Shown one piece after another: positions 52,925-63,984 of a stretch of 64,000 nucleotides of DNA. Positions within the stretch are counted from its first letter, which is position 1. Every line of letters starts with the position of its first letter. This DNA is from Streptomyces sp. NBC_01264 (lineage in GTDB: Bacteria; Actinomycetota; Actinomycetes; Streptomycetales; Streptomycetaceae). The notes beneath the pieces were generated by a model. That model did no database searches. It was not told where the DNA came from and saw only the letters and a list, made by a program, of their open reading frames with translations. The DNA lies in NCBI RefSeq assembly GCF_026340675.1, contig NZ_JAPEOX010000001.1, positions 3,844,001 to 3,908,000 of the forward strand, given 5' to 3'. The translations under genes and the position numbers were made by a program.

Positions 52925-55330
52925 TTACTTAACGGAGGGACCGACCTCGACCGTCATGACGAGACCGTCGTAGGTCTCCTTCACGACCTTGATCTTGGTG
53001 TTGGTGTCAGTGGTCTTCACCGAGCCGGTCGGGTTCTCGTCGTAGAAGTACTTGCCCTTGTGGTCGTCGAAGACGAGCTGCGCGGGCTTGGGCTTCAGGA
53101 AGAGCTCCTGGCCGTTCTTGTGCAGGGTGATCGCATCCGTCTTGTACGCGCTGAAGGCGGCGTCGTACGGCTGGATCTTGTTGCGCAGCAGGGTGCCGTC
53201 CGACCACTTCATCGGCTTGGCGTTGGCGTCGATCGGAAGGATCAGACCGGCGCCGGGGTGCTGGCTGGTGTTGTTGTCCTTCTGGGAGGTGTCCCACTGC
53301 CAGATCAGGAGGCCGTCCTGGTAGGCGTAGTGCTCGACCCAGTTCGGCTTCGTGTTGGCGAAGCCGAAGTTGTACGGACCGACCTTGAGGGTCTTGTCGT
53401 ACGAGACGTAGCGGCGGTTCTCGGCCAGGTAGTACTGGGCGTACTCCTTGGTGAAGCCGGAGCCGACGCGGGAGAAGCCCTTGCCGGTCCAGCCGTTGTC
53501 GCCGTTCTCGGCACCGTCGGTGAACAGCGTGGAGCCGTCCGCCGTGATGCTGAGCGCGTCGCCCGTGAAGCCCTTGCCGCCCGCGCCGCCGTCCGTCTGG
53601 TAGCGGAAGCGGAGGTCGACCTTCTTGCCCGCGTACGCGTTCAGCGAGTAGGCCAGGTTCTTCCAGCCGCCCGAGACACCGGTGAGCGAGGGGCTGTTGG
53701 AGGCGTCGACCGGGATGGCCACGCCGTCGGCGGTGCCGGCGAGCGCGGTCCAGGTGGCGCCGCCGTCGGTGGAGACCTCGGTGTACAGGAAGTCGTACTC
53801 CGCCTCGATGTCCCACCAGCCCTTGAGCGACAGGGCCGCGGAGGACTTGCCGGTCAGGTCGACCGAGCGGGTGAGGGTGTTCTTGAGGTCGTCACCCATG
53901 TTGCTCCACCACTGCGAAGCACCCTCGGCGGGAGCGACGATCTCGGTGGTGACCTTCTTCTTCGGCAGCTCGACGACGAGCGCCTGCTTGTCCTTGGTGT
54001 TGTACTCCGAGACGCCCAGCTTGTGGGTGGACTTCGTCGCGGCCTTGGCCGTGTCGTAGTTCAGCCAGCCCAGCTGGAACTTGTCCCAGGCGGTCATGTC
54101 GCCCGGGAGGTCGCCTATGGAGTCCTTGCCGTTGCCGAGCCAGGAGCCGGCCGACATCAGGGACCAGAAACCGACCGAGTTCTCGCCGCCACCGGAGGTG
54201 TCGTAGAGGTCCGGGAGGCCCAGGTCGTGGCCGTACTCGTGCGCGAACACGCCGAGGCCGCCGTTCTCCGGCTGCATCGTGTAGTCGCCGACCCAGATGC
54301 CGGTGTTGCCGATCTGGGTGCCGCCGGCCTTGTTGTTCGCGGGGCCGTTCTTGCCGGCCTCGGTCCCGTAGGCGTACCAGCGGTGGGCCCACAGGGCGTT
54401 GGGGCCCTGCACGCCGCCGCCAGCCGACTCGTCCTCGCCCGCGTGGACGATCTGGAAGTGGTCGATGTAGCCGTCGGGCTCGTTGAAGTTGCCGTCGCCG
54501 TCGAAGTCGTAGCGGTCCCAGAGGTCGTACTGGGCGAGCTGCGCCTTGATCTGGGCGTCGGTCTTGCCGGCCTTCTTCTGGCCCTCGGCCCAGGCGGTCA
54601 CGCCGTCCTTGACCGTGTCCCAGACGTTGGAGCAGTTGCTGGAGCCGCAGTAGTTCGAGCCGTAGCGGGCCTCGTTGTACGGGACCTTGACCCAGTCGGC
54701 GACCTCGCCCTCGACCGAGTAACGGCCCGAGGAGGTCTTCTCGTAGTAGGTCTTCAGCGAGTTCTTGCCCTTGCCGGTACCGAAGTACAGGTCCTGGAAG
54801 TACGCGCGGTTGAAGTCCTTGCGCCAGGCCGTGCTGTTGTTCACCGCACGGTCGGGCTGGGCGATCTGGTTGTGCTGCGGGCCCGGGTTGCCGCCGTACT
54901 TGGGCACGGGCGGCTTGGGGCCGGCGCCGTCCGGGTCGAACATGGTGGTGCTGTCCACCTGGTCGCCGAAGTCGACGAGGATCGTGAAGATCTTGTCGGT
55001 CTTCTCGCGGCCGAGCTCGACGTACTTCTTGTCGTCGAGCTTGACGACCTTGGAGGCGCCCCGCTGCTCGACGCCCTTCTTGCCGCTCAGCACCTGCTCC
55101 AGGGCAGCCTTGCGGGCCTGCTCCTGCTGCTTGCTGAACGGGCCTTCGAGGTTGTGCTGGACCTGCTCCTTCGAGGGAGCGGTCGGGTCCTGGCGGTCCG
55201 CGGCAGACACCTTCGCACCCGGGTCTGCCGTGGCCATCGTGAAGGCGGCTCCGGTGGCCGCCGTCGCTGCCAGGGTCACGCCGATTGCGGCGGCGCGCAG
55301 CGCTCGTCTTCTGGCCGAGTTGCTGGTCAC
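52925..55330 (-). CDS. Secreted immune-inhibitor-A-type metalloprotease (M6 family)
   Basis: 801 residues. The GTG start at 55330 is preceded by GAGGGGAA. A signal peptide (1-35) and propeptide precede the M6 catalytic domain with zinc motif HEYGHDLGLPD (364-374) and a calcium loop DFDGDGNFNEPDG (275-287). The C-terminal part has beta-sandwich domains (GWWDIEAEYDFLYTEVSTDGGATW, FRYQTDGGAGGKGFTGDALSI). An extracellular endopeptidase. Related domains appear in the phosphatase-like protein at 2749. Confidence 0.9.
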   Translation of the reverse strand: MTSNSARRRALRAAAIGVTLAATAATGAAFTMATADPGAKVSAADRQDPTAPSKEQVQHNLEGPFSKQQEQARKAALEQVLSGKKGVEQRGASKVVKLDDKKYVELGREKTDKIFTILVDFGDQVDSTTMFDPDGAGPKPPVPKYGGNPGPQHNQIAQPDRAVNNSTAWRKDFNRAYFQDLYFGTGKGKNSLKTYYEKTSSGRYSVEGEVADWVKVPYNEARYGSNYCGSSNCSNVWDTVKDGVTAWAEGQKKAGKTDAQIKAQLAQYDLWDRYDFDGDGNFNEPDGYIDHFQIVHAGEDESAGGGVQGPNALWAHRWYAYGTEAGKNGPANNKAGGTQIGNTGIWVGDYTMQPENGGLGVFAHEYGHDLGLPDLYDTSGGGENSVGFWSLMSAGSWLGNGKDSIGDLPGDMTAWDKFQLGWLNYDTAKAATKSTHKLGVSEYNTKDKQALVVELPKKKVTTEIVAPAEGASQWWSNMGDDLKNTLTRSVDLTGKSSAALSLKGWWDIEAEYDFLYTEVSTDGGATWTALAGTADGVAIPVDASNSPSLTGVSGGWKNLAYSLNAYAGKKVDLRFRYQTDGGAGGKGFTGDALSITADGSTLFTDGAENGDNGWTGKGFSRVGSGFTKEYAQYYLAENRRYVSYDKTLKVGPYNFGFANTKPNWVEHYAYQDGLLIWQWDTSQKDNNTSQHPGAGLILPIDANAKPMKWSDGTLLRNKIQPYDAAFSAYKTDAITLHKNGQELFLKPKPAQLVFDDHKGKYFYDENPTGSVKTTDTNTKIKVVKETYDGLVMTVEVGPSVK

Positions 55331-55799
55331 TTGATGTCGTTCCCCTCCCGCGGCCGCGAAGTGGTGCGGAACTTCTCCGTAGGAGTGGGGGGTTCCGTGC
55401 GGCGCGCGTCTCAAGTGACGACATTTGACCGGAGAGACGCGAGAAAAGACAGACCTTGACTTGTTCCTTACAACTGCACTATGCGGTCAACGAGTTCCGC
55501 TATTCGGACGTTCGGCGGCCATAGGGGACGAACGGTACTTCTGGTCCCATCGGACCTTCGCCGGACCGTCGCCGAGACGTCGTCGGGTCCCATCGAATCC
55601 CATCGGTCCCGGCCGCCCCTCCCCGCCCCCCGGACCCCAGCGGTGCTCCCCGTGCGCCCCCTGTGCTCCGCTGCTTCCCGTCGCGCGGGTGAGGTCACGC
55701 TTACCGACAGTTCCGCTCGGGCATCCACCGTCGTAGAGTCACTCGGCGCCAGCCCTGGCCGAGCCGACTCCCCCTCCCGCTTCGAGGACGGATATCGCC
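55331..55799. other. 469-bp interval, control region between M6 protease and small membrane protein
   Basis: No coding sequence supported. Contains the divergent promoters; a CTTGACTTGTTCC stretch near 55457 could provide a -35 element. AT content is locally higher around 55380-55500, as expected of promoter DNA. Confidence 0.45.
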
Positions 55800-56087
55800 A
55801 TGCCGCGTCCGACTGCCGCACAGCTCGCCTACGGGTCCGCCACCGTCATCGTCTCGACGATCGCCATGCTGCTGCTCTCGCAGACGAGTACGGGACTCGG
55901 CATCGCGGTCATCTCCGCCGCCGCCCTCGCCCTCGGGGTCCTCGTCGCCCTCACCGTTCCGCTGCCCCGCCGGCGCGGGCGGCACACGGCGACCCGTACG
56001 AGGACCGCCTCGCCCGTGCCGGACACCGTTCCGCGGGACGTGGCGGCGAGCGCCGCGGCCCCGGTCGAGCACCCCGTGCACCACTGA
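55800..56087 (+). CDS. Small membrane protein, unknown function
   Basis: 95 residues with two helices (AYGSATVIVSTIAMLLLS and GLGIAVISAAALALGVLVALTVPL) and a basic, Thr/Pro-rich cytoplasmic tail. ATG start at 55800. Followed by a strong terminator. No recognised domain. Confidence 0.68.
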   Translation: MPRPTAAQLAYGSATVIVSTIAMLLLSQTSTGLGIAVISAAALALGVLVALTVPLPRRRGRHTATRTRTASPVPDTVPRDVAASAAAPVEHPVHH

Positions 56088-56116
56088 CGCGACGCGACCG
56101 ATCCGCGCACAGCGCG

Positions 56117-56153
56117 GCGCGGGCGGCCTCCCCCGTGGGGAGACCGCCCGCGC
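56117..56153. terminator. Bidirectional terminator
   Basis: 10-bp stem GCGCGGGCGG / CCGCCCGCGC with inner CCCC/GGGG pairing, between the convergent small membrane protein and RDD genes. Confidence 0.8.
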
Positions 56154-56171
56154 ACACCGGACCGGGTGCTT

Positions 56172-56942
56172 CTAGGTCGCCTGGACCACCACGGTCTTGG
56201 CCACCTTGTCGTGCAGACCCTGCTTGTAGGGCTTGTCGACGAGCATGGAGATGACGAGCGCGATCGGCCACAGGCAGAAGCAGCAGATCAGCGTCGGCAG
56301 CCAGAGCACGGCGGAGCGGGAGAGGGCGGCCCCGGACTGCGGGACGCTGCCGTCGTTGAGCATCGCGACGCGCAGGCCCATCCACTTCTTGCCGAGGGTC
56401 TGGCCGTTCTTCTTGACGAACCACCAGTCGTAGCCCACGTAGGCCACGATCGAGATGAGCGTCATGACCAGTCCGCTGCCGCTGTAGGACTTGGTGATGA
56501 CCTCGGTGACGTCCTCGCCCTCGTTCGTCTTCACCGTGTACCGGTTGCGGTCACCGACGATCAGCTGGATGACGAACAGCGGGACGGCGATGATCAGCAG
56601 GTCGATGATGCGGGCGGCGAGCCGCTTGCCGAAGTCGGCGAGCGGGGGCATCCCGGCGAGCGGGTCGGGCATGCCGTAGCCGCCACCCCCGCCGTACGGG
56701 TCGTTGCCGCCTCCGCCGTACGGGGGCGGCGGGGGCGGGTAGCCCCCTCCCCCGGGCGGGGGCGGCGGAGGGTAGCCCCCTCCGCCTCCGGGCGGCGGTG
56801 GAGGGAAGCCTCCGCCTCCGCCCGCGCCCGCGGGCGGTGAGCCGTACGGCGAACCGCCCGACGGCGGAGGCGTCGGCTCCTGGGGCTTCTTGAGGAACGG
56901 GTCGTCCTCGGGCGGCTGGCCCGGCGGCTGGTCGGTGCTCAT
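56172..56942 (-). CDS. RDD-family membrane protein with Pro/Gly-rich N-terminus
   Basis: 256 residues. About 95 disordered residues (blocks of GGGGGFPPPPP and YPPPPPP) precede an RDD domain: FGKRLAARIIDLLIIAVPLFVI with the defining R-x3-D-x and D, GYDWWFVKKNGQTLGKKWMGLRV, and a final helix. RDD proteins are three-helix membrane proteins, sometimes ion exchangers. ATG start at 56942. The upstream gene encodes a second RDD protein, so this is a paralogous pair. Confidence 0.85.
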   Translation of the reverse strand: MSTDQPPGQPPEDDPFLKKPQEPTPPPSGGSPYGSPPAGAGGGGGFPPPPPGGGGGYPPPPPPGGGGYPPPPPPYGGGGNDPYGGGGGYGMPDPLAGMPPLADFGKRLAARIIDLLIIAVPLFVIQLIVGDRNRYTVKTNEGEDVTEVITKSYSGSGLVMTLISIVAYVGYDWWFVKKNGQTLGKKWMGLRVAMLNDGSVPQSGAALSRSAVLWLPTLICCFCLWPIALVISMLVDKPYKQGLHDKVAKTVVVQAT

Positions 56943-57030
56943 GGCCCGAGTCGAACCCGGCCCGGAGCAACCCGCAACGGGGACGCGTCCATTCAGGGGA
57001 CACGGGGGCCGGGGACGGCCTGCAGGGGCC

Positions 57031-58782
57031 CTAGCGGGCCACGTACGTGCGTGCGGCGCGGTCGTGGAGGGTCCGGCGGCGCTGACGGTCCGCGAGGGCC
57101 CACAGGGCCCCCGGGAGGCCCAGGAGGGCGTATACGAGCCAGCGGCGCAGTGCCGCGCCGAAGCGGGGCGGGCGCAGCGTGGCGGTGGCCAGGACCCGTA
57201 CGCCGAGCAGCTTCTTGCCCGGGGTGCGGCCCCAACGGGCGGTGGGCAGGGCTTCGTAGAAGACGCCGAAGAGGAGGACGGCGCCCAGTACGAGGCCCAG
57301 CGAACCCGCGGTGGTCCCGTCGAGCAGCCACACGGTGGTGGTCCGGCCGCCCGCCCGGGCGGCGTCGACCTTGGCCTGGACGTGTGCGGTCGCCCCCGGC
57401 AGGAGGGGCAGCGCCACCCCGGTCGCGACGGCGGCGTACACGAGGGAGTCCAGCAGCCGGGCCGTCGCGCGGCGCACGAGCCCGGCGGGGCGCACGGCCC
57501 GCTCCGCCATCCGCTCGAACACCGCGCGTCCGGTCCGCTCGGGACGCGGGGCGGGAGCCGGCGCGGCCCCGGCCCGCTCCGCACGATCCGCCTGCTGCTC
57601 TACGGGGGCCCCGCGCCGGGCGGGCTCCGCCGGGACGGCCGGGGCCGGGCGCTCGGCGCGGCGCACCCGCTCCACCGGCCCCGGATCCGAGGCGGGCGAA
57701 CCCGGGGCGCCGGGCCACACGGGGTCGGGGGCCTGCGCGGCAGCCGGGGCCGAGGCAGCGGCGTGGGCCGCGACCGGGGAGGGCGCCGAGAGGATGCCGA
57801 GCCCGCCCGGGGCCGCGGACCCGGGCGCCTGCGCGGGCAGGGCGGCCGACACGGGGGCTGCCGCCGCCGACTGCCGGGCCGGTGCCTGCGCCGAGCGGTG
57901 GGCCTGCGCCTGCGCCAGCCGGAGTGCCTGGGGCGACACCTGGGCCTGGACGGGCGCCTGGGCCTGGTCCTGTAGCTGGGCCGATGCCTGGGACTCGGCC
58001 GATGCCTGGGCCTGGGCCGGTGCGGGTGCCTGGTGCGATACCTGGGCCTGGACGGGTGCCTGGGCCTGCGCCTGCCCCTGCGCCGAGCGGTGAGCCGGTG
58101 CCTGCGCCTGTGCCTGTAGCTGGGCCCGTGCCTGGGCATGGGCCGGTGCGGGTGCCTGGTGCGGAGTGGGGGCCGGTACCGGCGTGCGGGCCAGGGAGAT
58201 CCCGCCGGGGCGGGCGGCGGCCGCCTCTTCCTCGTGGCCCCAGGACACCCGGCGGTCGCGCGGCCCGCCGAACCCGGACTGGTGGAGCGGGTCGGCCTGC
58301 CATTCCGCGGAGGCGGACGCGGACGCGGAGCCGGGCTCGGAGGCCGGCTCCGCTCCCGGGACGTATCCCGACGCGTGTCCGGACGCCGCGTCCGCGGACG
58401 CGGACCCGGACCCGGACCCGGCCTCCGGCCAGGACGCGAAGTCCGACCGCGACGCGGACCGCGCACACGACTCCACCTCGGACCGCGCGGCCGGAGCCGC
58501 CACGGAGCCGGCGGGTTCCGGCCAGGACGCGGGCGCCGGGGCCGGGGCCGGTGCGGGCCGGGGCTCCGGCCCGCGTTCGGGCCGCGCCGGCTCGCGCAGC
58601 GCCTCGCTCATGCCCGTCTGGTCGAGGAACACGGGACCCGTCTCGTCGGCAGGGGCCGCGGGGCGGCTCGTACCGGGAACCCAGTTCAGGCCGTTCCAGA
58701 ACCTGACGTACCCGGGGATGGACGGATCGGGGTAGTAGCCCTCGCGGGCCGCGTGCTCGCCGTCACCAGGGGAGGCCGTCAA
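57031..58782 (-). CDS. DUF2510-RDD membrane protein with long Ala/Gln/Pro linker
   Basis: 583 residues. The TTG at 58782 has GGAG nine bases upstream and gives an N-terminus that leads directly into the DUF2510 motif GYYPDPSIPGYVRFWNGLNWVPGTSRP; no better start is seen. About 330 residues of low complexity follow (AQAQAPVQAQVS-type repeats, Ser/Ala-rich). A C-terminal RDD domain has LVRRATARLLDSLVYAAVATGVALPLLPG and GRTPGKKLLGVRVLA. The linker is likely disordered and cytoplasmic. Probably co-transcribed with the RDD gene downstream. Confidence 0.78.
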   Translation of the reverse strand: MTASPGDGEHAAREGYYPDPSIPGYVRFWNGLNWVPGTSRPAAPADETGPVFLDQTGMSEALREPARPERGPEPRPAPAPAPAPASWPEPAGSVAAPAARSEVESCARSASRSDFASWPEAGSGSGSASADAASGHASGYVPGAEPASEPGSASASASAEWQADPLHQSGFGGPRDRRVSWGHEEEAAAARPGGISLARTPVPAPTPHQAPAPAHAQARAQLQAQAQAPAHRSAQGQAQAQAPVQAQVSHQAPAPAQAQASAESQASAQLQDQAQAPVQAQVSPQALRLAQAQAHRSAQAPARQSAAAAPVSAALPAQAPGSAAPGGLGILSAPSPVAAHAAASAPAAAQAPDPVWPGAPGSPASDPGPVERVRRAERPAPAVPAEPARRGAPVEQQADRAERAGAAPAPAPRPERTGRAVFERMAERAVRPAGLVRRATARLLDSLVYAAVATGVALPLLPGATAHVQAKVDAARAGGRTTTVWLLDGTTAGSLGLVLGAVLLFGVFYEALPTARWGRTPGKKLLGVRVLATATLRPPRFGAALRRWLVYALLGLPGALWALADRQRRRTLHDRAARTYVAR

Positions 58783-59077
58783 TGTCCCCAACTCCGATCG
58801 TGGCTTGAGGCTTCTTGCAGGGGTGGACCATAGCCAAGAACCGCCCCCCGACAGGTCCGGTAACGGGAGAATCCAAGCGATCGGGCGAACCCTGGCCAAC
58901 CCTGACGAGCGCGGCCCCGCACGCAAGATTTCGGTCAGCCGATAGATTTCGGCCATTCCTTGAAGTGCCTCGCGAAGTCGCGTCATACCCGGGCACTTCG
59001 GCGCTCTCTCCGGTGTGGGCCGCTCCACGGCCCCGCGCAGCACCCGAACACGTACCCCGTACCGAAGTGAGGCCGCC

Positions 59078-59557
59078 ATGCAGCACCCCGTCGTCGAGCG
59101 CGAGCTGGAACTGAAGCTGGTCCTGTCCCCCGAACGCAGCGTGCCTGTCCCCGCCCGCCTGCTGTACCTGACGGACGACCCGTACGCCGTGCACATCACC
59201 TTCCACACCGGCTCCAGCACCCCGGTCAACTGGACCTTCGCCCGCGAGCTGCTGGTCGAGGGCGTGTTCCGTCCGTGCGGCCACGGAGACGTGCGCATCT
59301 GGCCCACGAAGGTCGGCCAGCAGGCCGTCCTGTGCATGGCGCTCAGCTCCCCCGACGGCGACGCCCTGCTGGAGGCCCCCGCCGTGTCCGTGTCGGCCTG
59401 GCTGGAGCGGACCCTGCGGATCGTGCCGCCCGGCACCGAGGCCGACCGGCTCGGCCTGGACGCGGCACTGGCCGAGCTGCTCACCCCGACGCCGGCCGAC
59501 GAGCTGTGGATGCGCGACCCGTGGCCGTCGGACGAGTCCGCGGACGGGGAGCTGTGA
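59078..59557 (+). CDS. ssgG: SsgA-like sporulation/cell-division protein
   Basis: 159 residues of the SALP family unique to morphologically complex actinomycetes: ELELKLVLSPERSVPVPARLLYLTDDPYAVHITFH, NWTFARELLVEGVFRPCGHGDVRIWPT and LSSPDGDALLEAPAVSVSAWLERT. SALPs steer septum placement and spore-wall events. The position near hppD suggests SsgG (SCO2924 in S. coelicolor, from memory), so the symbol is by position. The ATG at 59078 follows GAGGCCGCC. The 295-bp region upstream holds the divergent promoters. Confidence 0.85.
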   Translation: MQHPVVERELELKLVLSPERSVPVPARLLYLTDDPYAVHITFHTGSSTPVNWTFARELLVEGVFRPCGHGDVRIWPTKVGQQAVLCMALSSPDGDALLEAPAVSVSAWLERTLRIVPPGTEADRLGLDAALAELLTPTPADELWMRDPWPSDESADGEL

Positions 59558-59615
59558 CACTACGGGCGGCTGTCACCCGACGGAGAGCCGTGACCCGACG
59601 GGGAGCCGCCGTGCC

Positions 59616-60998
59616 TCAGAACAGCTTGCCCGGGTTGAGCAGCCCCTCCGGGTCGAAGGCCTGTTTGACGGCGCGCTGCATCTCCATTCCCACCGGGCCG
59701 AGTTCGCGGGCGAGCCACTCCTTCTTCAGGACGCCGACCCCGTGCTCCCCTGTGATCGTCCCGCCCAGTTCGAGTCCCAGCGCCATGATCTCCTCGAAGG
59801 ACGCGCGGGCCCGCCGGGCCTCGTCCTCGTCGGCGGGGTCGAAGCAGACGATGGGGTGGGTGTTCCCGTCGCCGGCGTGCGCGCAGACCCCGATGAGCAG
59901 GTCGTGCGTACGGGCGATGGCGGCGGTCCCGTCCAGCATCTCGGCGAGCCGGGTCCGCGGTACGCACACGTCGTCGATCATCGTCGCGGGCCGCAGGGCC
60001 TCCAGGGCGGGCAGGGCCATCCGGCGGGCCTGGAGGAGCAGTTCGGACTCCGCGGCGTCCTCGGCGAACACGACGGCGCTCGCCCCGGCGGCGGCGCACA
60101 GCTCCCCCACGGCGGCCAGGTCCTCGGTCGGGTGCGGGCTGTCGAAGGCGGCGACCAGCAGCGCCTCGGTGGTCTCGGGCAGGCCCATCTTGCCGAGCGC
60201 GTTGACGGCGCGGACGGTCGTACGGTCCATCAGCTCGAGCAGCGAGGGCGTCAGGCCGGCCTCCATGACGGCGCAGACGGCCGCGCAGGCGGCCGCGGCC
60301 GAGGGGAACTCGGCGGCGAGGGCGAGCTGGCGGGGCGGGGCCGGGCGCAGGGCGAGGACGGCCCCGACGACGATGCCGAGGCTGCCTTCGGAGCCGACGA
60401 ACAGGCGGGTGAGGTCGTACCCCGCGACGCCCTTGGCGGTGCGCCGGCCGGTCCGCAGGAGCCTGCCGTCGGCGAGGACCACGTCGAGGCCGAGGACGTA
60501 CTCGGCGGTGACCCCGTACTTGACGCAGCACAGACCGCCGGCGGCGGTGCCGATGTTCCCGCCGATGGTGCACTGCTCCCAGCTGGAGGGGTCCGGCGGG
60601 TAGTGCAGGCCGCGCTCGGCGACGGCGCGCGAGAGGACGGCGTTGACGACGCCCGGTTCGACGACGGCGATCCGGTCGACGGTGTCGATCTCCAGGATCC
60701 GGTCCATCTTGACGAGGGACAGCACGACGCAGCCGTCGGAGGCGTTGGCCGCGCCCGACAGGCCCGTGCGGGCCCCCTGGGGGACCACGGGGACGCGGAG
60801 CGCGTGGGCGGTGCGCATGACGTGCTGGACCTGTTCGACGGTCCGGGGCAGCACCACGGCGGCCGGGGTGCCGGCCGCGCAGAAGCTCGCCATGTCGGTG
60901 GCGTAGGAGGCGGTCACCTGAGGGTCGGTGAGCAGGGCCTCGGGCGGAAGTCCTTCGAGGAGCCGGTCGTGGAGCGCGCGTGATACGTCGTCAGCCAT
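59616..60998 (-). CDS. FAD-linked oxidase (glycolate oxidase/D-lactate dehydrogenase type)
   Basis: 460 residues of the vanillyl-alcohol-oxidase/PCMH fold. The FAD domain is VPVVPQGARTGLSGAAN and SSWEQCTIGGNIGTAAGG; the C-terminal substrate domain shows AHAGDGNTHPIVCFDP (metal/substrate His) and TITGEHGVGVLKKEWL. It oxidises a 2-hydroxy acid such as glycolate or D-lactate to the keto acid; no GlcE/GlcF partners are adjacent. ATG start at 60998. Divergent from the TPR gene. Confidence 0.87.
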   Translation of the reverse strand: MADDVSRALHDRLLEGLPPEALLTDPQVTASYATDMASFCAAGTPAAVVLPRTVEQVQHVMRTAHALRVPVVPQGARTGLSGAANASDGCVVLSLVKMDRILEIDTVDRIAVVEPGVVNAVLSRAVAERGLHYPPDPSSWEQCTIGGNIGTAAGGLCCVKYGVTAEYVLGLDVVLADGRLLRTGRRTAKGVAGYDLTRLFVGSEGSLGIVVGAVLALRPAPPRQLALAAEFPSAAAACAAVCAVMEAGLTPSLLELMDRTTVRAVNALGKMGLPETTEALLVAAFDSPHPTEDLAAVGELCAAAGASAVVFAEDAAESELLLQARRMALPALEALRPATMIDDVCVPRTRLAEMLDGTAAIARTHDLLIGVCAHAGDGNTHPIVCFDPADEDEARRARASFEEIMALGLELGGTITGEHGVGVLKKEWLARELGPVGMEMQRAVKQAFDPEGLLNPGKLF

Positions 60999-61094
60999 GG
61001 TGCCAGCGTGACAGTCGGGGCCATCGGTGTGAACACGCCCGCGACGCTCTTCGGACACCTCGGCGAACTCTTCATATTGACGCACAGTGACTCC

Positions 61095-62573
61095 ATGGAC
61101 CCTCTGCGCGACGCATCCGTCTCCCGGGAGAGGCAGCACCAGGCTGCCCCGCCCGTGACCTTCACCGGCCGCAAGACGCTCGTGGCGGCGGCGGCCCTGG
61201 TCGTCCTGATCGCCGGGGCCCTGCTGATCCGGCCCGCCCGCACGGGCGACGACGCCCGCCCGCCGGAGCCCAGCGAGCGGGCCCGCGCGGCGGTCGGGAT
61301 GGGCGCGCCGGCGGCGGCGGTGGACCTGTCGGCGCTGGTCTCCGACCGGGAGAAGTGGGTCGCGGAGCACCCGGACGACGAGGCCTCGTGGGCGGTGCTC
61401 GGGGCGGCGTACCTGGAGCAGGCCCGGCGGACGGCCGATCCCGTCTGGTACCCGAAGGCGGAGGGCGCCCTGAAGCGCTCGCTGGAGCTGCGCCCGGCGG
61501 AGAAGGGCAACTTCGACGCGATGACGGGCATGGGCACCCTGGCCAACGCCCGGCGGGACTTCGGGACCGGGAAGAAGTGGGGCGAGCTCGTACGGGCGCA
61601 GGCGCCGAAGCGGTGGACGGCGTACCCCGTGCTCGTGGACGCGTACGGCGGTCTCGGGGACTACAAGGCGGCGCAGGGCGCGATGGAGCGCCTGGTGGAC
61701 CTGCGGCCGGGTCTGGCGGCCTTCACGAAGGCCTCCCAGGTGTACCGGGACCGGGGCTGGCGCGAGGACGCGGCCATGTCCATGGAGCACGCGGGGGGCG
61801 CGGCGAAGGCCCCGGCGGAGAAGGCGTACGTACTGTTCCGGCTCGGGGAGCTGGCGTGGGAGCGCGGGGACGACGCGGAGGCCCTGAAGCAGTACGAGGC
61901 CGCGCTGCGCACCGATCCGGGTCTGGCGGCGGCGCTGGGCGGGCGGGCGCGGGTGCTGGCGGCGCTGGGCCGCGGTGGTGAGGCCGTACGGGACTACCGG
62001 CTGGCGCTGGGCCGATCCTCGGTGCCGTCGCTGTCGCTGGAGCTGGGCGAGCTGCTGGAGTCGCTGGGCCGGGGCGAGGAGGCGAGGGCGGTGTACGACG
62101 GGATCGCGGCGCAGGCCGCCCGGAGCGGGGTGAACGAGGAGCTGCTGCTGGGCCGCTTCGAGGCCGACCACGGCGATCCGACGGCGGCCGTACGGCGCCT
62201 CACGGCGGAGTGGGCCCGGCACAAGAGCCTGCCGGTGGCGGACGCGCTGGGATGGGCGCTGCACAAGACGGGCGACGACACGGCGGCGCTGGAGTACGCG
62301 AAGAAGGCCACGGAGCAGGGGCTGCGGCTCGCGGAGTTCTCGTACCACCGGGCGGTGATCGAGCGGGGCCTGGGCGACGAGGCCGGGGCCCGGCGGCACC
62401 TGGAGGAGGCGCTGCGGACGAACCCGGGCTTCTCCCCGGTACGGGCGCCCCTGGCGAAGCAGGCCCTGGCGTCGATCGGCAAGCCCCCGGCGGGCGGCCC
62501 GGAGAACATGGAGCCCACCAAGCCGTGGGTGGCCCCGGAACTCCCCAAGGCGAAGCCCGTCCCGAAGCCGTAG
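61095..62573 (+). CDS. Membrane-anchored tetratricopeptide repeat protein
   Basis: 492 residues. A short cytoplasmic N-terminus, one helix (KTLVAAAALVVLIAGALLI) and then an extracytoplasmic superhelix of about a dozen TPR units (for example AYVLFRLGELAWERGDDAEALKQYEAALRTDPG). The TPRs suggest a protein-binding scaffold at the membrane. The ATG at 61095 is chosen; an in-frame GTG 29 codons upstream would overlap the promoter. The Pro/Lys-rich C-terminus ends PKAKPVPKP. Confidence 0.82.
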   Translation: MDPLRDASVSRERQHQAAPPVTFTGRKTLVAAAALVVLIAGALLIRPARTGDDARPPEPSERARAAVGMGAPAAAVDLSALVSDREKWVAEHPDDEASWAVLGAAYLEQARRTADPVWYPKAEGALKRSLELRPAEKGNFDAMTGMGTLANARRDFGTGKKWGELVRAQAPKRWTAYPVLVDAYGGLGDYKAAQGAMERLVDLRPGLAAFTKASQVYRDRGWREDAAMSMEHAGGAAKAPAEKAYVLFRLGELAWERGDDAEALKQYEAALRTDPGLAAALGGRARVLAALGRGGEAVRDYRLALGRSSVPSLSLELGELLESLGRGEEARAVYDGIAAQAARSGVNEELLLGRFEADHGDPTAAVRRLTAEWARHKSLPVADALGWALHKTGDDTAALEYAKKATEQGLRLAEFSYHRAVIERGLGDEAGARRHLEEALRTNPGFSPVRAPLAKQALASIGKPPAGGPENMEPTKPWVAPELPKAKPVPKP

Positions 62574-62653
62574 GGGGCGCGGAGCCCGGGCAGGGACCGC
62601 TGCGCGGGGCCTCCCGGGCTCTGCCCCAGGAGCAGCGCCGCAGGGGCGCCGCT

Positions 62654-62694
62654 ACCCGGTTCCCGCTGCCCGGTTCCCGCTGCCCGGTTCCCGC
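62654..62694. repeat. 14-bp tandem repeat CCCGGTTCCCGCTG
   Basis: Three near-perfect units in the gap between the TPR gene and hppD; a plausible slippage product near the converging 3' ends. GC-rich hairpins precede it. Confidence 0.72.
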
Positions 62695-62699
62695 AATCC

Positions 62700-63920
<1,221 letters not shown>

Positions 63921-63984
63921 TCAGCCGACCATGGCTGGGATATCTGTGCACTATGACCACCGACCGACCGCCCGGGAGGCACCC

